Source: M55B112 sp040880545
GTDB taxonomy: Bacteria; Bacteroidota; Bacteroidia; Bacteroidales; GCA-2748055
DNA: 10,886 nucleotides
Direction of reading: 5' to 3'
Assembly: GCA_040880545.1 (NCBI GenBank)
Contig: JBBDIE010000189.1
Span: 1 to 10,886 of the forward strand
Below are positions 1 through 6,577 of the stretch, in pieces. The notes below the pieces were generated by a model. It saw only the letters and a program-made list of their open reading frames with translations. It did not search any database and had not been told where the DNA came from. Position 1 is the first letter of the stretch, and every line of letters starts with the position of its first letter. Both the position numbers and the translations under genes were made by a program.

Positions 1-594
1 GTAAACCGATCAGGAAATTACCTGATGCAGATCGGTGACTATTCAGAGGTGAAAGGATCCCCTTACCTGGATGAAACCTTTAAAAAAGGTGCTATTAAGT
101 TAGATGGTGAATGGTACAGGGAAACCGACCTGCGGTATGACTCATTTGACGGTGTGTTCGAAGTGAAACTCAAAGATGGAATATTTGTTATCAGGCCTGA
201 GAATGCAGATACAGATTCAATTTTGTATAATAAGGAAATTTTTGTAACCAGAGATATGAACCCCGAGAAACCGGTACGAATGCAGTACATGGTATCACTC
301 TATCAGGATGAATCGTATACGTTGCTTAAAAGATACAGTGCCCGGCTGGATAATGCTGTTAAAACCGATGGATACAGTGAAGCAAAGCCGGCTGAATACA
401 AGCCCAACCCTCCAGTATATTACATTTTCAGGGGGCAGGAGCCACTGGAGGTGAAAGGAACCGGGTCAATTGCGGATATATTTGCCATCGACAGAAAAAG
501 TGTAAAACGTTATATGAGACAGCACAAATACAATAGTAAGAATGAATTGGACCTTATAGAAATTATACGCCATTTCTCTTCCATCAACAAGTAA
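1..594 (+). CDS. Hypothetical exported protein, 5' truncated by the window edge
   Basis: The frame is open from base 1 to a TAA at 592-594, and codons upstream of the first ATG (base 25) read through (VNRSGNYLMQIGD), so the true start most likely lies outside the window. About 197 residues are visible. The segment around GSPYLDETFKKG, followed by a strand-rich stretch containing LRYDSFDGVFEVKL, resembles a common class of Bacteroidota exported proteins of unknown function. In my recollection these have an N-terminal signal peptide, a beta-rich middle and a lysine-rich helical C-terminus; here the C-terminus (DRKSVKRYMRQHKYNSKNEL) fits. No catalytic motif is visible. A sorting-domain-like fragment in another frame begins at its stop codon. 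It is transcribed towards the sulfatase at 762-3476 and shows no operon partner. The family match is by eye only and no function can be given. Confidence 0.75.
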   Translation, partial: VNRSGNYLMQIGDYSEVKGSPYLDETFKKGAIKLDGEWYRETDLRYDSFDGVFEVKLKDGIFVIRPENADTDSILYNKEIFVTRDMNPEKPVRMQYMVSLYQDESYTLLKRYSARLDNAVKTDGYSEAKPAEYKPNPPVYYIFRGQEPLEVKGTGSIADIFAIDRKSVKRYMRQHKYNSKNELDLIEIIRHFSSINK

Positions 595-749
595 CAAAAT
601 TTCAATATTTCGGGAGTATGCATAAGGTCATTGGTAGTATACATGGCAGAACTGTTTCACTCGATATCAAAGAGCTTCCCAATGCCCTGTATCTTGAAAA
701 GATCAGGGATGAAGTCAAACACGGGTCAAAAATAATCATGAAGAACTGA
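591..749 (+). pseudogene. Orphan T9SS type A sorting-domain remnant
   Basis: In the third forward frame, running over the stop codon of the preceding gene, codons from 591 read VTKFQYFGSMHKV and then IGSIHGRTVSLDIKELPN, ALYLEKIRDEV and finally GSKIIMKN before TGA at 747-749. This is the pattern of the last 50 or so residues of a T9SS type A C-terminal sorting domain: a strand ending in G, then 'L-x-x-LPxxLYLxKI' and a lysine-rich end. Such domains are normally fused to large secreted proteins. Here the frame closes at a TGA (543-545) upstream and no cargo domain precedes it. An ATG at 618 could start a 43-aa peptide, but no signal peptide would be present. It is best read as the 3' scar of a deleted or rearranged secreted-protein gene. 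Recognition is by pattern, without a search. Confidence 0.6.
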
Positions 750-761
750 TTATAGAACAGC

Positions 762-3476
762 CTACCGTGTAACAATTATTTTGGTCCATTCAACCTGTTG
801 ACCGGATTCAACCGAAAGAAACAGGACAGGTTCGTTCATCAGATCACTGGTATTTATTTCAAGATGATTGCTGGTCAGTGACTCTTGCCTGTAGACCGTT
901 TGTCCCCGCAGGTTTACCATTCGTATATTCACTTCTCCAATCTCCCTGAACCCTGCAAGGTCAACATACAAAACCTCTCTGTTCAGTGGGTTCGGATATA
1001 CCTTGACGGTTAATCCAATGCTATTGGTAAGGGCCACGTTACCAGGAATTCCATTCCCGTTATCAACAAGCTCTATGGCATCAATTCGCGTGATAACCGC
1101 ACCCGTTTTTTTCCTGTAGAGCCGAAACCAGTTGATTGCATTTAAATTAACATCCCCACTTGTCATTCCGGCATCCGCAACATCCAGGGTGATAAAATTC
1201 CAGCCGGCTACCAGGCTGTCCACGTCCAGGTTCCAGTTATATTCGTTCACATCGGGCTTGCCCCCACTTCCAAGTTCCACCTGGTTGCCCGATTCCAAAA
1301 GGTTCGGATCTGATACATAGTACCAGAATTGCAAGCGGGCATTTGTGGTGTAAAGTCCTGAATTATACGCAGGAACAAAAACCTTTTTGAATTCATCAGT
1401 ACTGCTTCCTGAAAACTCAATACAACCATCTCCCTCCTGCATATCAGAAGTGTTCAGAATTAGGGGCTGTGATGATTTCCAATCGGTCTTTTCATCACAG
1501 GCATCCAGGAAATCAGGCACATCACCAACGGTGATAACCACGTTATTAGTGAGCGCTCCAAACCACTCTACATGCTCCTCCAACATCTGCCATTGAAAAT
1601 TGTATTTTCCGGCTTCTGCAGGTGCTGTAATTTCAAAAGTAAATGTCTTCTGGGAGTTCGGTTTTATGCTGTCCCCTTCATCAAGCTCCACATACTGAAT
1701 TCCCCATATAACATTCTCCTTTGGATTCTGACTCCCAAGCTTAAAAAGCCCTTCACGTGTCCATGTGGAAGTGCGTGTGTTTTTCATGGTAACACTCACT
1801 GTGGCCACCTCACCGGGATCCAAATAACCCGGTACCGACTGGGAGACGAATGAAGCATTATTATACACCGCTGTTCCATCGTCAACAAGCACCCTTCCGG
1901 CAACACCATCATAATGTTCTGAATTATTCTTTTCGAGCCATTCCAGCAGAGATGCACGCAAATCCTCAGCCTTCTCCAGGTATTGTGCAGCATCCGGATT
2001 ACTCCCCAGCAAATTATTCATCTCATGAGGGTCTGTGTTTAAATCATACATGGCGTTGATCACGGTTGAACTCTTGGTATAAGGAAGCATCAGTTTCCAT
2101 CCATCCTTAACAATCATATAATTCAATTCGGTGCTGCCCCGGTAATCCCATTCCGTAACCACATATTCCCCATGAATCGTATCGGTACCCTCAATCAGTC
2201 CCCGTAAACTTTTCCCATTGGAAGCATGTTCAGGAATACCTAAATAATCCAGTATGGTGGGAAACAGATCAATAAGTGAGATATAACCATTCACCGTTGT
2301 CTCTTCAGGAACTACGTTGGGAAACCTGATCATTAACGGGATATGGGCAGACTCCTCGTAGAACACATTTTTCTCCCGCATGCCATGGGCACCCAGCATC
2401 TCCCCATGATCACTAACAAAAATCACCAAGGTATTCTCCGTAAGTCCCAACTCATCCAGTTTGTCCAATATCCTGCCTACCCAGACATCAATCTCCTTCA
2501 CCAGCCCATAATAATCGGCAATCATCAGCTTAATCTTTTCCGGGTCGGAGTATTCCGTATGTTTGGTCCTTCCATTTGCATTTATATAGGGGGAGTTTAG
2601 CATATCATCCGAAATGCTTACTGGAGCATCCAGGCTGTCAGGTGAATACATGCTGCTGTAGGGTTCCGCCGGAAGTATCGGTGAATGGGGAAAATGAAAT
2701 GAACATGTGATGCTGAATACAGTATCCTTGAGTCGCTCAATGGCCTCTAAGGTCTGTTTAGCCTGGAAAGCGGTCATGGTGTACTCCTCATCCAGCAACA
2801 ATTCCCCATGCTGATCAGGCTGGGAATGTTTCAATCCCTGGTCCTGTAATTGTTCCCATGACATTCCAAAATATTTATCCATAGGATTAGCAACATAGGG
2901 CCATCTTGACATTCCATCGACAAATTCTCCGGAACCGGGTGAGGGAATATCACCCAACGACTCAAGGTAATCCCTGAACATAAAGCTCTGTCCTCCACCT
3001 CCAAAGATAGAGGCTCCGTTATTGGCATATAGTACAGGATTTTGATAGATTTCAGTGTGTTTCGAATTACTGTGCCATTTACCGTAGTATTCACACCGGT
3101 AGCCATTCTCCGATAATATTTCGTCGAAGGTAGGCATGTTCATCAACGACTCATCGTCAGGATAATAAGCCCCCTCATTGGTACGCATACCCGTATTCTC
3201 AATAGTGTGACCGGTGAGAATCGATGACCTTGCAGGGCAGCAAACTGCGCATGGTGTATAGGCATTGGTAAAGTTAGTCCCCTGCCGGGCAAGCCGGTCG
3301 ATATTCGGGGTCTCCAATATTGTGTTACCTGAAATACTTAGCGCATCGTAACGTTGTTGATCCGTCATGATGAATAAAAAATTCTTTTTCTGGGTCTCCT
3401 GACCCGCAGTTTGGAGATTTGCATTGGTCAGAAGTACACATACCCCTAAACCGTATAATGTTGAGACTTTTCGCAT
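762..3476 (-). CDS. Secreted multidomain sulfatase with four-Trp Ig domain and T9SS sorting domain
   Basis: This 904-aa protein is predicted to hydrolyse sulfate esters on a polysaccharide outside the cell. It has an N-terminal signal peptide (about 1-25). An alkaline-phosphatase-fold sulfatase domain covers about 30-520. C79 of C79-C-P-A-R83 is the formylglycine precursor (C/S-x-P-x-R motif). Metal and substrate residues are likely D39/Q40, K133 and H135 in GKWH, H264, D356/H357 and K369. Residues about 533-651 match the NBR1-type four-tryptophan domain with W572, W591, W629 and W638. Residues about 656-805 form a beta-rich module like a galactose-binding or carbohydrate-binding fold. Residues 819-904, beginning near VKVYPNP, are a T9SS type A sorting domain. 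The catalytic half is closely similar to the sulfatase at 3800-5377, transcribed divergently. It probably needs a sulfatase-maturating enzyme encoded elsewhere. The substrate and the S1 subfamily cannot be read from the sequence. Confidence 0.93.
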   Translation of the reverse strand: MRKVSTLYGLGVCVLLTNANLQTAGQETQKKNFLFIMTDQQRYDALSISGNTILETPNIDRLARQGTNFTNAYTPCAVCCPARSSILTGHTIENTGMRTNEGAYYPDDESLMNMPTFDEILSENGYRCEYYGKWHSNSKHTEIYQNPVLYANNGASIFGGGGQSFMFRDYLESLGDIPSPGSGEFVDGMSRWPYVANPMDKYFGMSWEQLQDQGLKHSQPDQHGELLLDEEYTMTAFQAKQTLEAIERLKDTVFSITCSFHFPHSPILPAEPYSSMYSPDSLDAPVSISDDMLNSPYINANGRTKHTEYSDPEKIKLMIADYYGLVKEIDVWVGRILDKLDELGLTENTLVIFVSDHGEMLGAHGMREKNVFYEESAHIPLMIRFPNVVPEETTVNGYISLIDLFPTILDYLGIPEHASNGKSLRGLIEGTDTIHGEYVVTEWDYRGSTELNYMIVKDGWKLMLPYTKSSTVINAMYDLNTDPHEMNNLLGSNPDAAQYLEKAEDLRASLLEWLEKNNSEHYDGVAGRVLVDDGTAVYNNASFVSQSVPGYLDPGEVATVSVTMKNTRTSTWTREGLFKLGSQNPKENVIWGIQYVELDEGDSIKPNSQKTFTFEITAPAEAGKYNFQWQMLEEHVEWFGALTNNVVITVGDVPDFLDACDEKTDWKSSQPLILNTSDMQEGDGCIEFSGSSTDEFKKVFVPAYNSGLYTTNARLQFWYYVSDPNLLESGNQVELGSGGKPDVNEYNWNLDVDSLVAGWNFITLDVADAGMTSGDVNLNAINWFRLYRKKTGAVITRIDAIELVDNGNGIPGNVALTNSIGLTVKVYPNPLNREVLYVDLAGFREIGEVNIRMVNLRGQTVYRQESLTSNHLEINTSDLMNEPVLFLSVESGQQVEWTKIIVTR

Positions 3477-3799
3477 TCGGGTTACAAGTTAAAATTTATC
3501 ATAAACAATTGTTTTTCTGATTTTCTTTTCCTCAATATACTCCACTTTCATAAACAAAAGATTAATGAATAATTAATTGTCATTATTCCCGTAGACTTCA
3601 GTCTGCTATTTTCCGCAAAATTCAGTTCCGGGTAGTAAATACAATTCGTTCAGACCGGTTCATGAAAAATCACTGCCGGTTTTTGGTACGTGCATTAATA
3701 TTGTATTAAGGGGAAATTAAATAGCAGATCGTATGTTTATACCAGATAACTCTGAAAATAACGTTATAATCATTGTAATACCAAACCAAATCTATCTCT
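3477..3799. other. Divergent intergenic region between the two sulfatases
   Basis: This 323-bp AT-rich spacer must hold the promoters of both sulfatase genes. I looked on both strands for the Bacteroidota promoter form (TTTG, 17-20 bp, TAnnTTTG) and found no convincing pair. TATGTTTA at 3732-3739 is a one-mismatch match to the -7 element for the plus-strand gene but has no TTTG box at the right distance. TAGATTTG on the minus strand (3787-3794) matches the -7 element but would leave a 300-base leader and lacks its partner. The only structured signal is a pair of CCGGTT direct repeats, listed separately. No ORF with coding character was seen. Confidence 0.6.
3655..3681. promoter_or_regulatory. 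Two CCGGTT direct repeats with 21-bp period, possible regulator site
   Basis: CCGGTT occurs at 3655-3660 and again at 3676-3681, so the repeat period is 21 bp, two turns of the helix. The repeats are GC-rich islands in an otherwise AT-rich divergent promoter region, and sit about 120-145 bp upstream of the plus-strand sulfatase and about 180-200 bp upstream of the minus-strand one. Direct repeats on one face of the helix are typical of binding sites for AraC-type regulators, including the DNA-binding part of hybrid two-component regulators common in polysaccharide loci. The repeat unit is short and chance occurrence is quite possible. Confidence 0.25.
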
Positions 3800-5377
3800 A
3801 TGTTAAAATTAAAAATATCTGTACTCCTGCTGGCTGCACTCACTTCCTGCAAGCAGGAAAAGGAAGAAAAGATGAACTTGCTGTTCATCATGACCGATCA
3901 ACAGCGTTATGATGCATTGAGCCTGGCCGGAAATACCGTACTGGAAACTCCGAATCTGGACAGGTTGGCCCGACAGGGGGCCTGGTTCAGAAATGCCTAT
4001 ACTCCCTGTGCTGTCTGCGGACCGGCCCGCGCCTCCATTCTCACAGGGCATACAGTCGAAAAGACAGGTGTAAACACCAACAATAAATCCTACGCTTATG
4101 ACGAAGAGGTGGTGATGGCCATGCCCACTTTTGATGAGATACTCACTGAAAACGGATATCACAGCGAGTATTACGGGAAATGGCACGTTCTAAGCTCCCA
4201 TGCCCAGGTCTACAAAAATCCCAAACTTGAATCGGAAAATGGCCGCTCCGTCTTTGGACCCGGTGGACAAAGCCATGTGTATATGGATTATCTTGACAAA
4301 CATGTTCCCGTAAGGCCACTAAAACCGGGAGAATTGTACGATACCTTCACAAAACGGCCCTATGAAACTGATCCGATGGACAAATTTCATGGAATGAACC
4401 CCGAAGAATTCGAAGAACTGAATCCAAGACGCGTACAACCGGATCTGCACGGCCGCCTGATGATCCCCGCAGAACACAGTTTAACTGCATTCCAGGCGAA
4501 GGAGACCATCGATGCCCTCGAAAGGTTGAAAGATTCGGTATTCAGTATAACCTGTTCATTTCATTTTCCGCATGCTCCCATTCTGCCCACCGATCCATAT
4601 TACAATATGTATCCGGCAGAAGCTATGATACCACCGGTCAGTATCGGTGATGATATGGAAAACTCCCCGTACAAAACGGCCAATGGCCGTCCCGGAATGC
4701 CCGAATATTCGGACCCACAGAAGATCAGGTATATGATCTCCAACTACTACGGTATGGTGAAGGAGATTGACGATTGGGTTGGGAAAATACTTGATAAACT
4801 CGACGAATTGGAGCTGACCGATAATACCCTTGTGATATTCATGTCTGACCATGGCGAAATGCTGGGGGCACATGGCATGCGGGAGAAAAATGTTTTTTAT
4901 GAAGAGTCATCGCACGTCCCGTTAATGATTCGCTTTCCCGGAAAGATCGAATCCGATCTTACTATCGATGGTTATGTTTCATTGATCGACCTGTTCCCGA
5001 CCATTCTCGATTACCTGGGAGTGGAACCACGTGAAAGTGACGGAAAAAGCCTCCGGGGGTTGATCGAGGGTACGGACCGGGAACATGGCGAATATGTGGT
5101 CACAGAGTGGAACTACCGGGGTGATGTTGCCCCAAATTATATGGTGGTGAAAGACGGATGGAAATTAATGATCCCCTATTCTGTAGAATCTACGGTAATC
5201 AACGCCATGTACGACCTCAATACCGATCCCCATGAAATGAATAATCTGCTGGGAAATAACCCGGACAGGGACAAGTATGAGCAAAAGGTTGAAGAGCTGC
5301 GGGAATGCCTGCTGGAATGGCTCGAAAAGAATAATTCAGAACATTACGAAGGTGTAAACAACCGGCAGCTGATTTGA
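3800..5377 (+). CDS. Lipoprotein sulfatase, formylglycine type
   Basis: This 525-aa sulfatase probably acts on the cell surface or in the periplasm on a sulfated glycan. The N-terminus MLKLKISVLLLAALTSC has a lipobox ending at C17, so it should be lipid-anchored, and the charged residues just after it (KQEKEE) could be an outer-surface export signal, which is inference. The formylglycine motif is C73-G-P-A-R77. D33/Q34, K127 and H129 in GKWH, H258 in HFPH, D350/H351 and K363 are the expected active-site residues. The protein ends soon after the catalytic C-terminal subdomain (NNSEHYEG), and lacks the three extra domains of its divergent paralogue at 762-3476. The two share long near-identical blocks over the whole catalytic region, for example around DHGEMLGAHGMREKN. 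The start at 3800 is chosen because it gives the complete lipoprotein signal. Substrate unknown. Confidence 0.93.
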   Translation: MLKLKISVLLLAALTSCKQEKEEKMNLLFIMTDQQRYDALSLAGNTVLETPNLDRLARQGAWFRNAYTPCAVCGPARASILTGHTVEKTGVNTNNKSYAYDEEVVMAMPTFDEILTENGYHSEYYGKWHVLSSHAQVYKNPKLESENGRSVFGPGGQSHVYMDYLDKHVPVRPLKPGELYDTFTKRPYETDPMDKFHGMNPEEFEELNPRRVQPDLHGRLMIPAEHSLTAFQAKETIDALERLKDSVFSITCSFHFPHAPILPTDPYYNMYPAEAMIPPVSIGDDMENSPYKTANGRPGMPEYSDPQKIRYMISNYYGMVKEIDDWVGKILDKLDELELTDNTLVIFMSDHGEMLGAHGMREKNVFYEESSHVPLMIRFPGKIESDLTIDGYVSLIDLFPTILDYLGVEPRESDGKSLRGLIEGTDREHGEYVVTEWNYRGDVAPNYMVVKDGWKLMIPYSVESTVINAMYDLNTDPHEMNNLLGNNPDRDKYEQKVEELRECLLEWLEKNNSEHYEGVNNRQLI

Positions 5378-5386
5378 CAACTTGTA

Positions 5387-5408
5387 GAGCCAGGGCATGC
5401 CCTGGCTC
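5387..5408. terminator. Perfect 22-bp palindrome, possible bidirectional terminator
   Basis: GAGCCAGGGC followed by ATGCCCTGGCTC reads identically on both strands, giving a strong GC-rich hairpin with a 9-bp stem and CATG loop. It lies 9 bases after the TGA of the plus-strand sulfatase and is followed by ATTTATTA on the plus strand, which is only moderately T-rich. It is well placed to end the sulfatase transcript and to block read-through from the opposing operon. It may equally be the core of a REP-like repeat. Confidence 0.5.
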
Positions 5409-5420
5409 ATTTATTACGGG

Positions 5421-5438
5421 GCCGGTCATTCAACCGGC
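5421..5438. terminator. GCCGGT/ACCGGC hairpin in the convergent spacer
   Basis: GCCGGT at 5421-5426 and ACCGGC at 5433-5438 form a 6-bp GC-rich stem with a CATTCA loop. On the plus strand it is followed by TTTACG and on the minus strand by CCGTAATAAAT, neither of which is a strong U tract. It lies in the convergent spacer between the sulfatase and GH105 genes and probably helps terminate transcription, but the stem is short. Confidence 0.3.
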
Positions 5439-5480
5439 TTTACGTCACGTTTTCGTATATGTCGCAAATTTTGCCTGTCT

Positions 5481-6572
5481 CTACATCAACCTTAACATAG
5501 CTGTAGCGGCCCACAACACCGCTGCCTGGCCATGGTAGTCCCCTGTGATCCTTGGCCGCCGCAGGTAGTGCTTCTCCCTGCTGTTGGCATTGGTCCACAT
5601 GCATACGTCGATCACCTCCCCCTTTTCATTGACAAATCCGGCCAGGGCGGTCCACCCCTTTTCCACCGCGTCCATGTATTCCTCCCGGGGCAGGATGCCC
5701 AGGTCAATCCCCGTCATCATGGAAAAAAGAAACATACCGGTACAGGAGGGCTCGGCAAAACTTTCCGGGTTATCGATCAGCTGGTGCCACATCCCATCGC
5801 TTCCCTGGTATTGCAGCAATGCCGCCATCATCTGGCGGTATGCCTCCACCATGGGTGCATAATGGGGATGCGATTCCGGGAGTACAAGGAGCACTTCTGC
5901 CATGGCAGCGGCTCCCCAACCGTTTCCTCTTCCCCAGTAAAAAGGGGCATCGCTCCGGTGATAAAAAAGTCCGTTGGGACGCTGCAGGCTGTCGATATAA
6001 GTCACCAGTTGAAGGGCTGCCCGGTCCAGGTACAGGTCGTCCTGCAGCGCCTTGTATGCCTGAACCTGCAACGATCCTACCATGTACATGTCGTCCACCC
6101 AGAAGCGGGTCAGCGACGTCAGTCCATCCTCCCTCGGATCCTTATACTCATCATCCGCCAGCTGCCGGGCCATCTCAAGGTAATTCCCGTTCCCGGTCTG
6201 CCGGTAAAGTTCAAAGGGCCATATACCAAAAACATTGAAGTCAACGTGCCCTGACCGGTATTTGCGCTTCTCCTCGTAATAGGGAGTAAATCCCTCCTCC
6301 ACCTGCTCCAGGATCTCCCAGTTGCTGGTCTCATCGGCAAAGATCAGGGCGCCGTAATAAGAACATACCTTCTGGTACCGCCATCCAAAACGGCGGTTCA
6401 CGATATTCTCCACAATGCTGTTGCCAATCTCTTCGGGATGGGTTCCCGGAGCAAACTGCAGCCCGGACACCTGCTCCGCTGCAGACTGGCCATGTACATT
6501 AGTAAAACTGCTTATCAACAGGGCCATGATAATGGCGCTACAAAGCGATGGAAATTGAATTTTCATATACAT
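5481..6572 (-). CDS. GH105-type unsaturated uronyl hydrolase
   Basis: The 363-aa protein resembles the GH105 family of alpha/alpha-barrel hydrolases, which hydrate the double bond of the 4,5-unsaturated uronic acid left by polysaccharide lyases and so release it. A signal peptide spans about 1-29 (hydrophobic run ending FTNVHGQ), so it is probably periplasmic. D111 in GHVDFNVFG and D160 in RFWVDDMYMVGS align by eye with the two catalytic aspartates of YteR. Other family blocks are FYWGRGNGWGAAAMAEV (211-227), WHQLIDNPESF with a following SCTGMF, and GDYHGQAAVLWAA near the C-terminus. Length is normal for the family. It is the last gene of the minus-strand operon, starting 5 bp after the stop of the 639-aa gene. 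The initiator could be M1 or M3 (6566). GH88 is the main alternative, but its motifs fit less well. Confidence 0.88.
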   Translation of the reverse strand: MYMKIQFPSLCSAIIMALLISSFTNVHGQSAAEQVSGLQFAPGTHPEEIGNSIVENIVNRRFGWRYQKVCSYYGALIFADETSNWEILEQVEEGFTPYYEEKRKYRSGHVDFNVFGIWPFELYRQTGNGNYLEMARQLADDEYKDPREDGLTSLTRFWVDDMYMVGSLQVQAYKALQDDLYLDRAALQLVTYIDSLQRPNGLFYHRSDAPFYWGRGNGWGAAAMAEVLLVLPESHPHYAPMVEAYRQMMAALLQYQGSDGMWHQLIDNPESFAEPSCTGMFLFSMMTGIDLGILPREEYMDAVEKGWTALAGFVNEKGEVIDVCMWTNANSREKHYLRRPRITGDYHGQAAVLWAATAMLRLM

Positions 6573-6577
6573 AATTT

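Larger units (their letters stand above)
5384..5484. repeat. REP-like palindromic element between convergent genes
   Basis: A stretch of about 100 bp fills the convergent spacer and is flanked by inverted 11-bp arms: GTAGAGCCAGG at 5384-5394 and CCTGTCTCTAC at 5474-5484, complementary except for one position. The left arm runs into a perfect 22-bp palindrome (5387-5408). A second hairpin lies inside at 5421-5438. The right arm overlaps the TAG stop codon (5481-5483) of the minus-strand GH105 gene. Palindromes starting GTAGAG with a GGGCATGCCC-like core resemble dispersed REP-type elements of bacterial genomes, and two inverted copies would make a REPIN-like unit. Only one copy is in this window, so dispersal cannot be shown. 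Confidence 0.4.

Noticed and set aside
750..761. Possible terminator between the convergent sorting-domain remnant and the long sulfatase
   Set aside because: The gap is only 12 bp and contains no inverted repeat.
3787..3794. TAGATTTG on the minus strand, matching the Bacteroidota -7 promoter element
   Set aside because: No TTTG box lies at the required distance, and it would give the minus-strand sulfatase a leader of about 300 bases.
3809..4186. Minus-strand open frame opposite the start of the lipoprotein sulfatase
   Set aside because: It lies wholly within the conserved sulfatase catalytic region and is explained by codon bias in that gene.
5532..6254. Long plus-strand open frame of about 240 codons opposite the GH105 gene
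   Set aside because: It is antisense to a gene with clear family motifs, is low in recognisable structure, rich in His/Pro/Val typical of a shadow frame, and has no signal or family resemblance.
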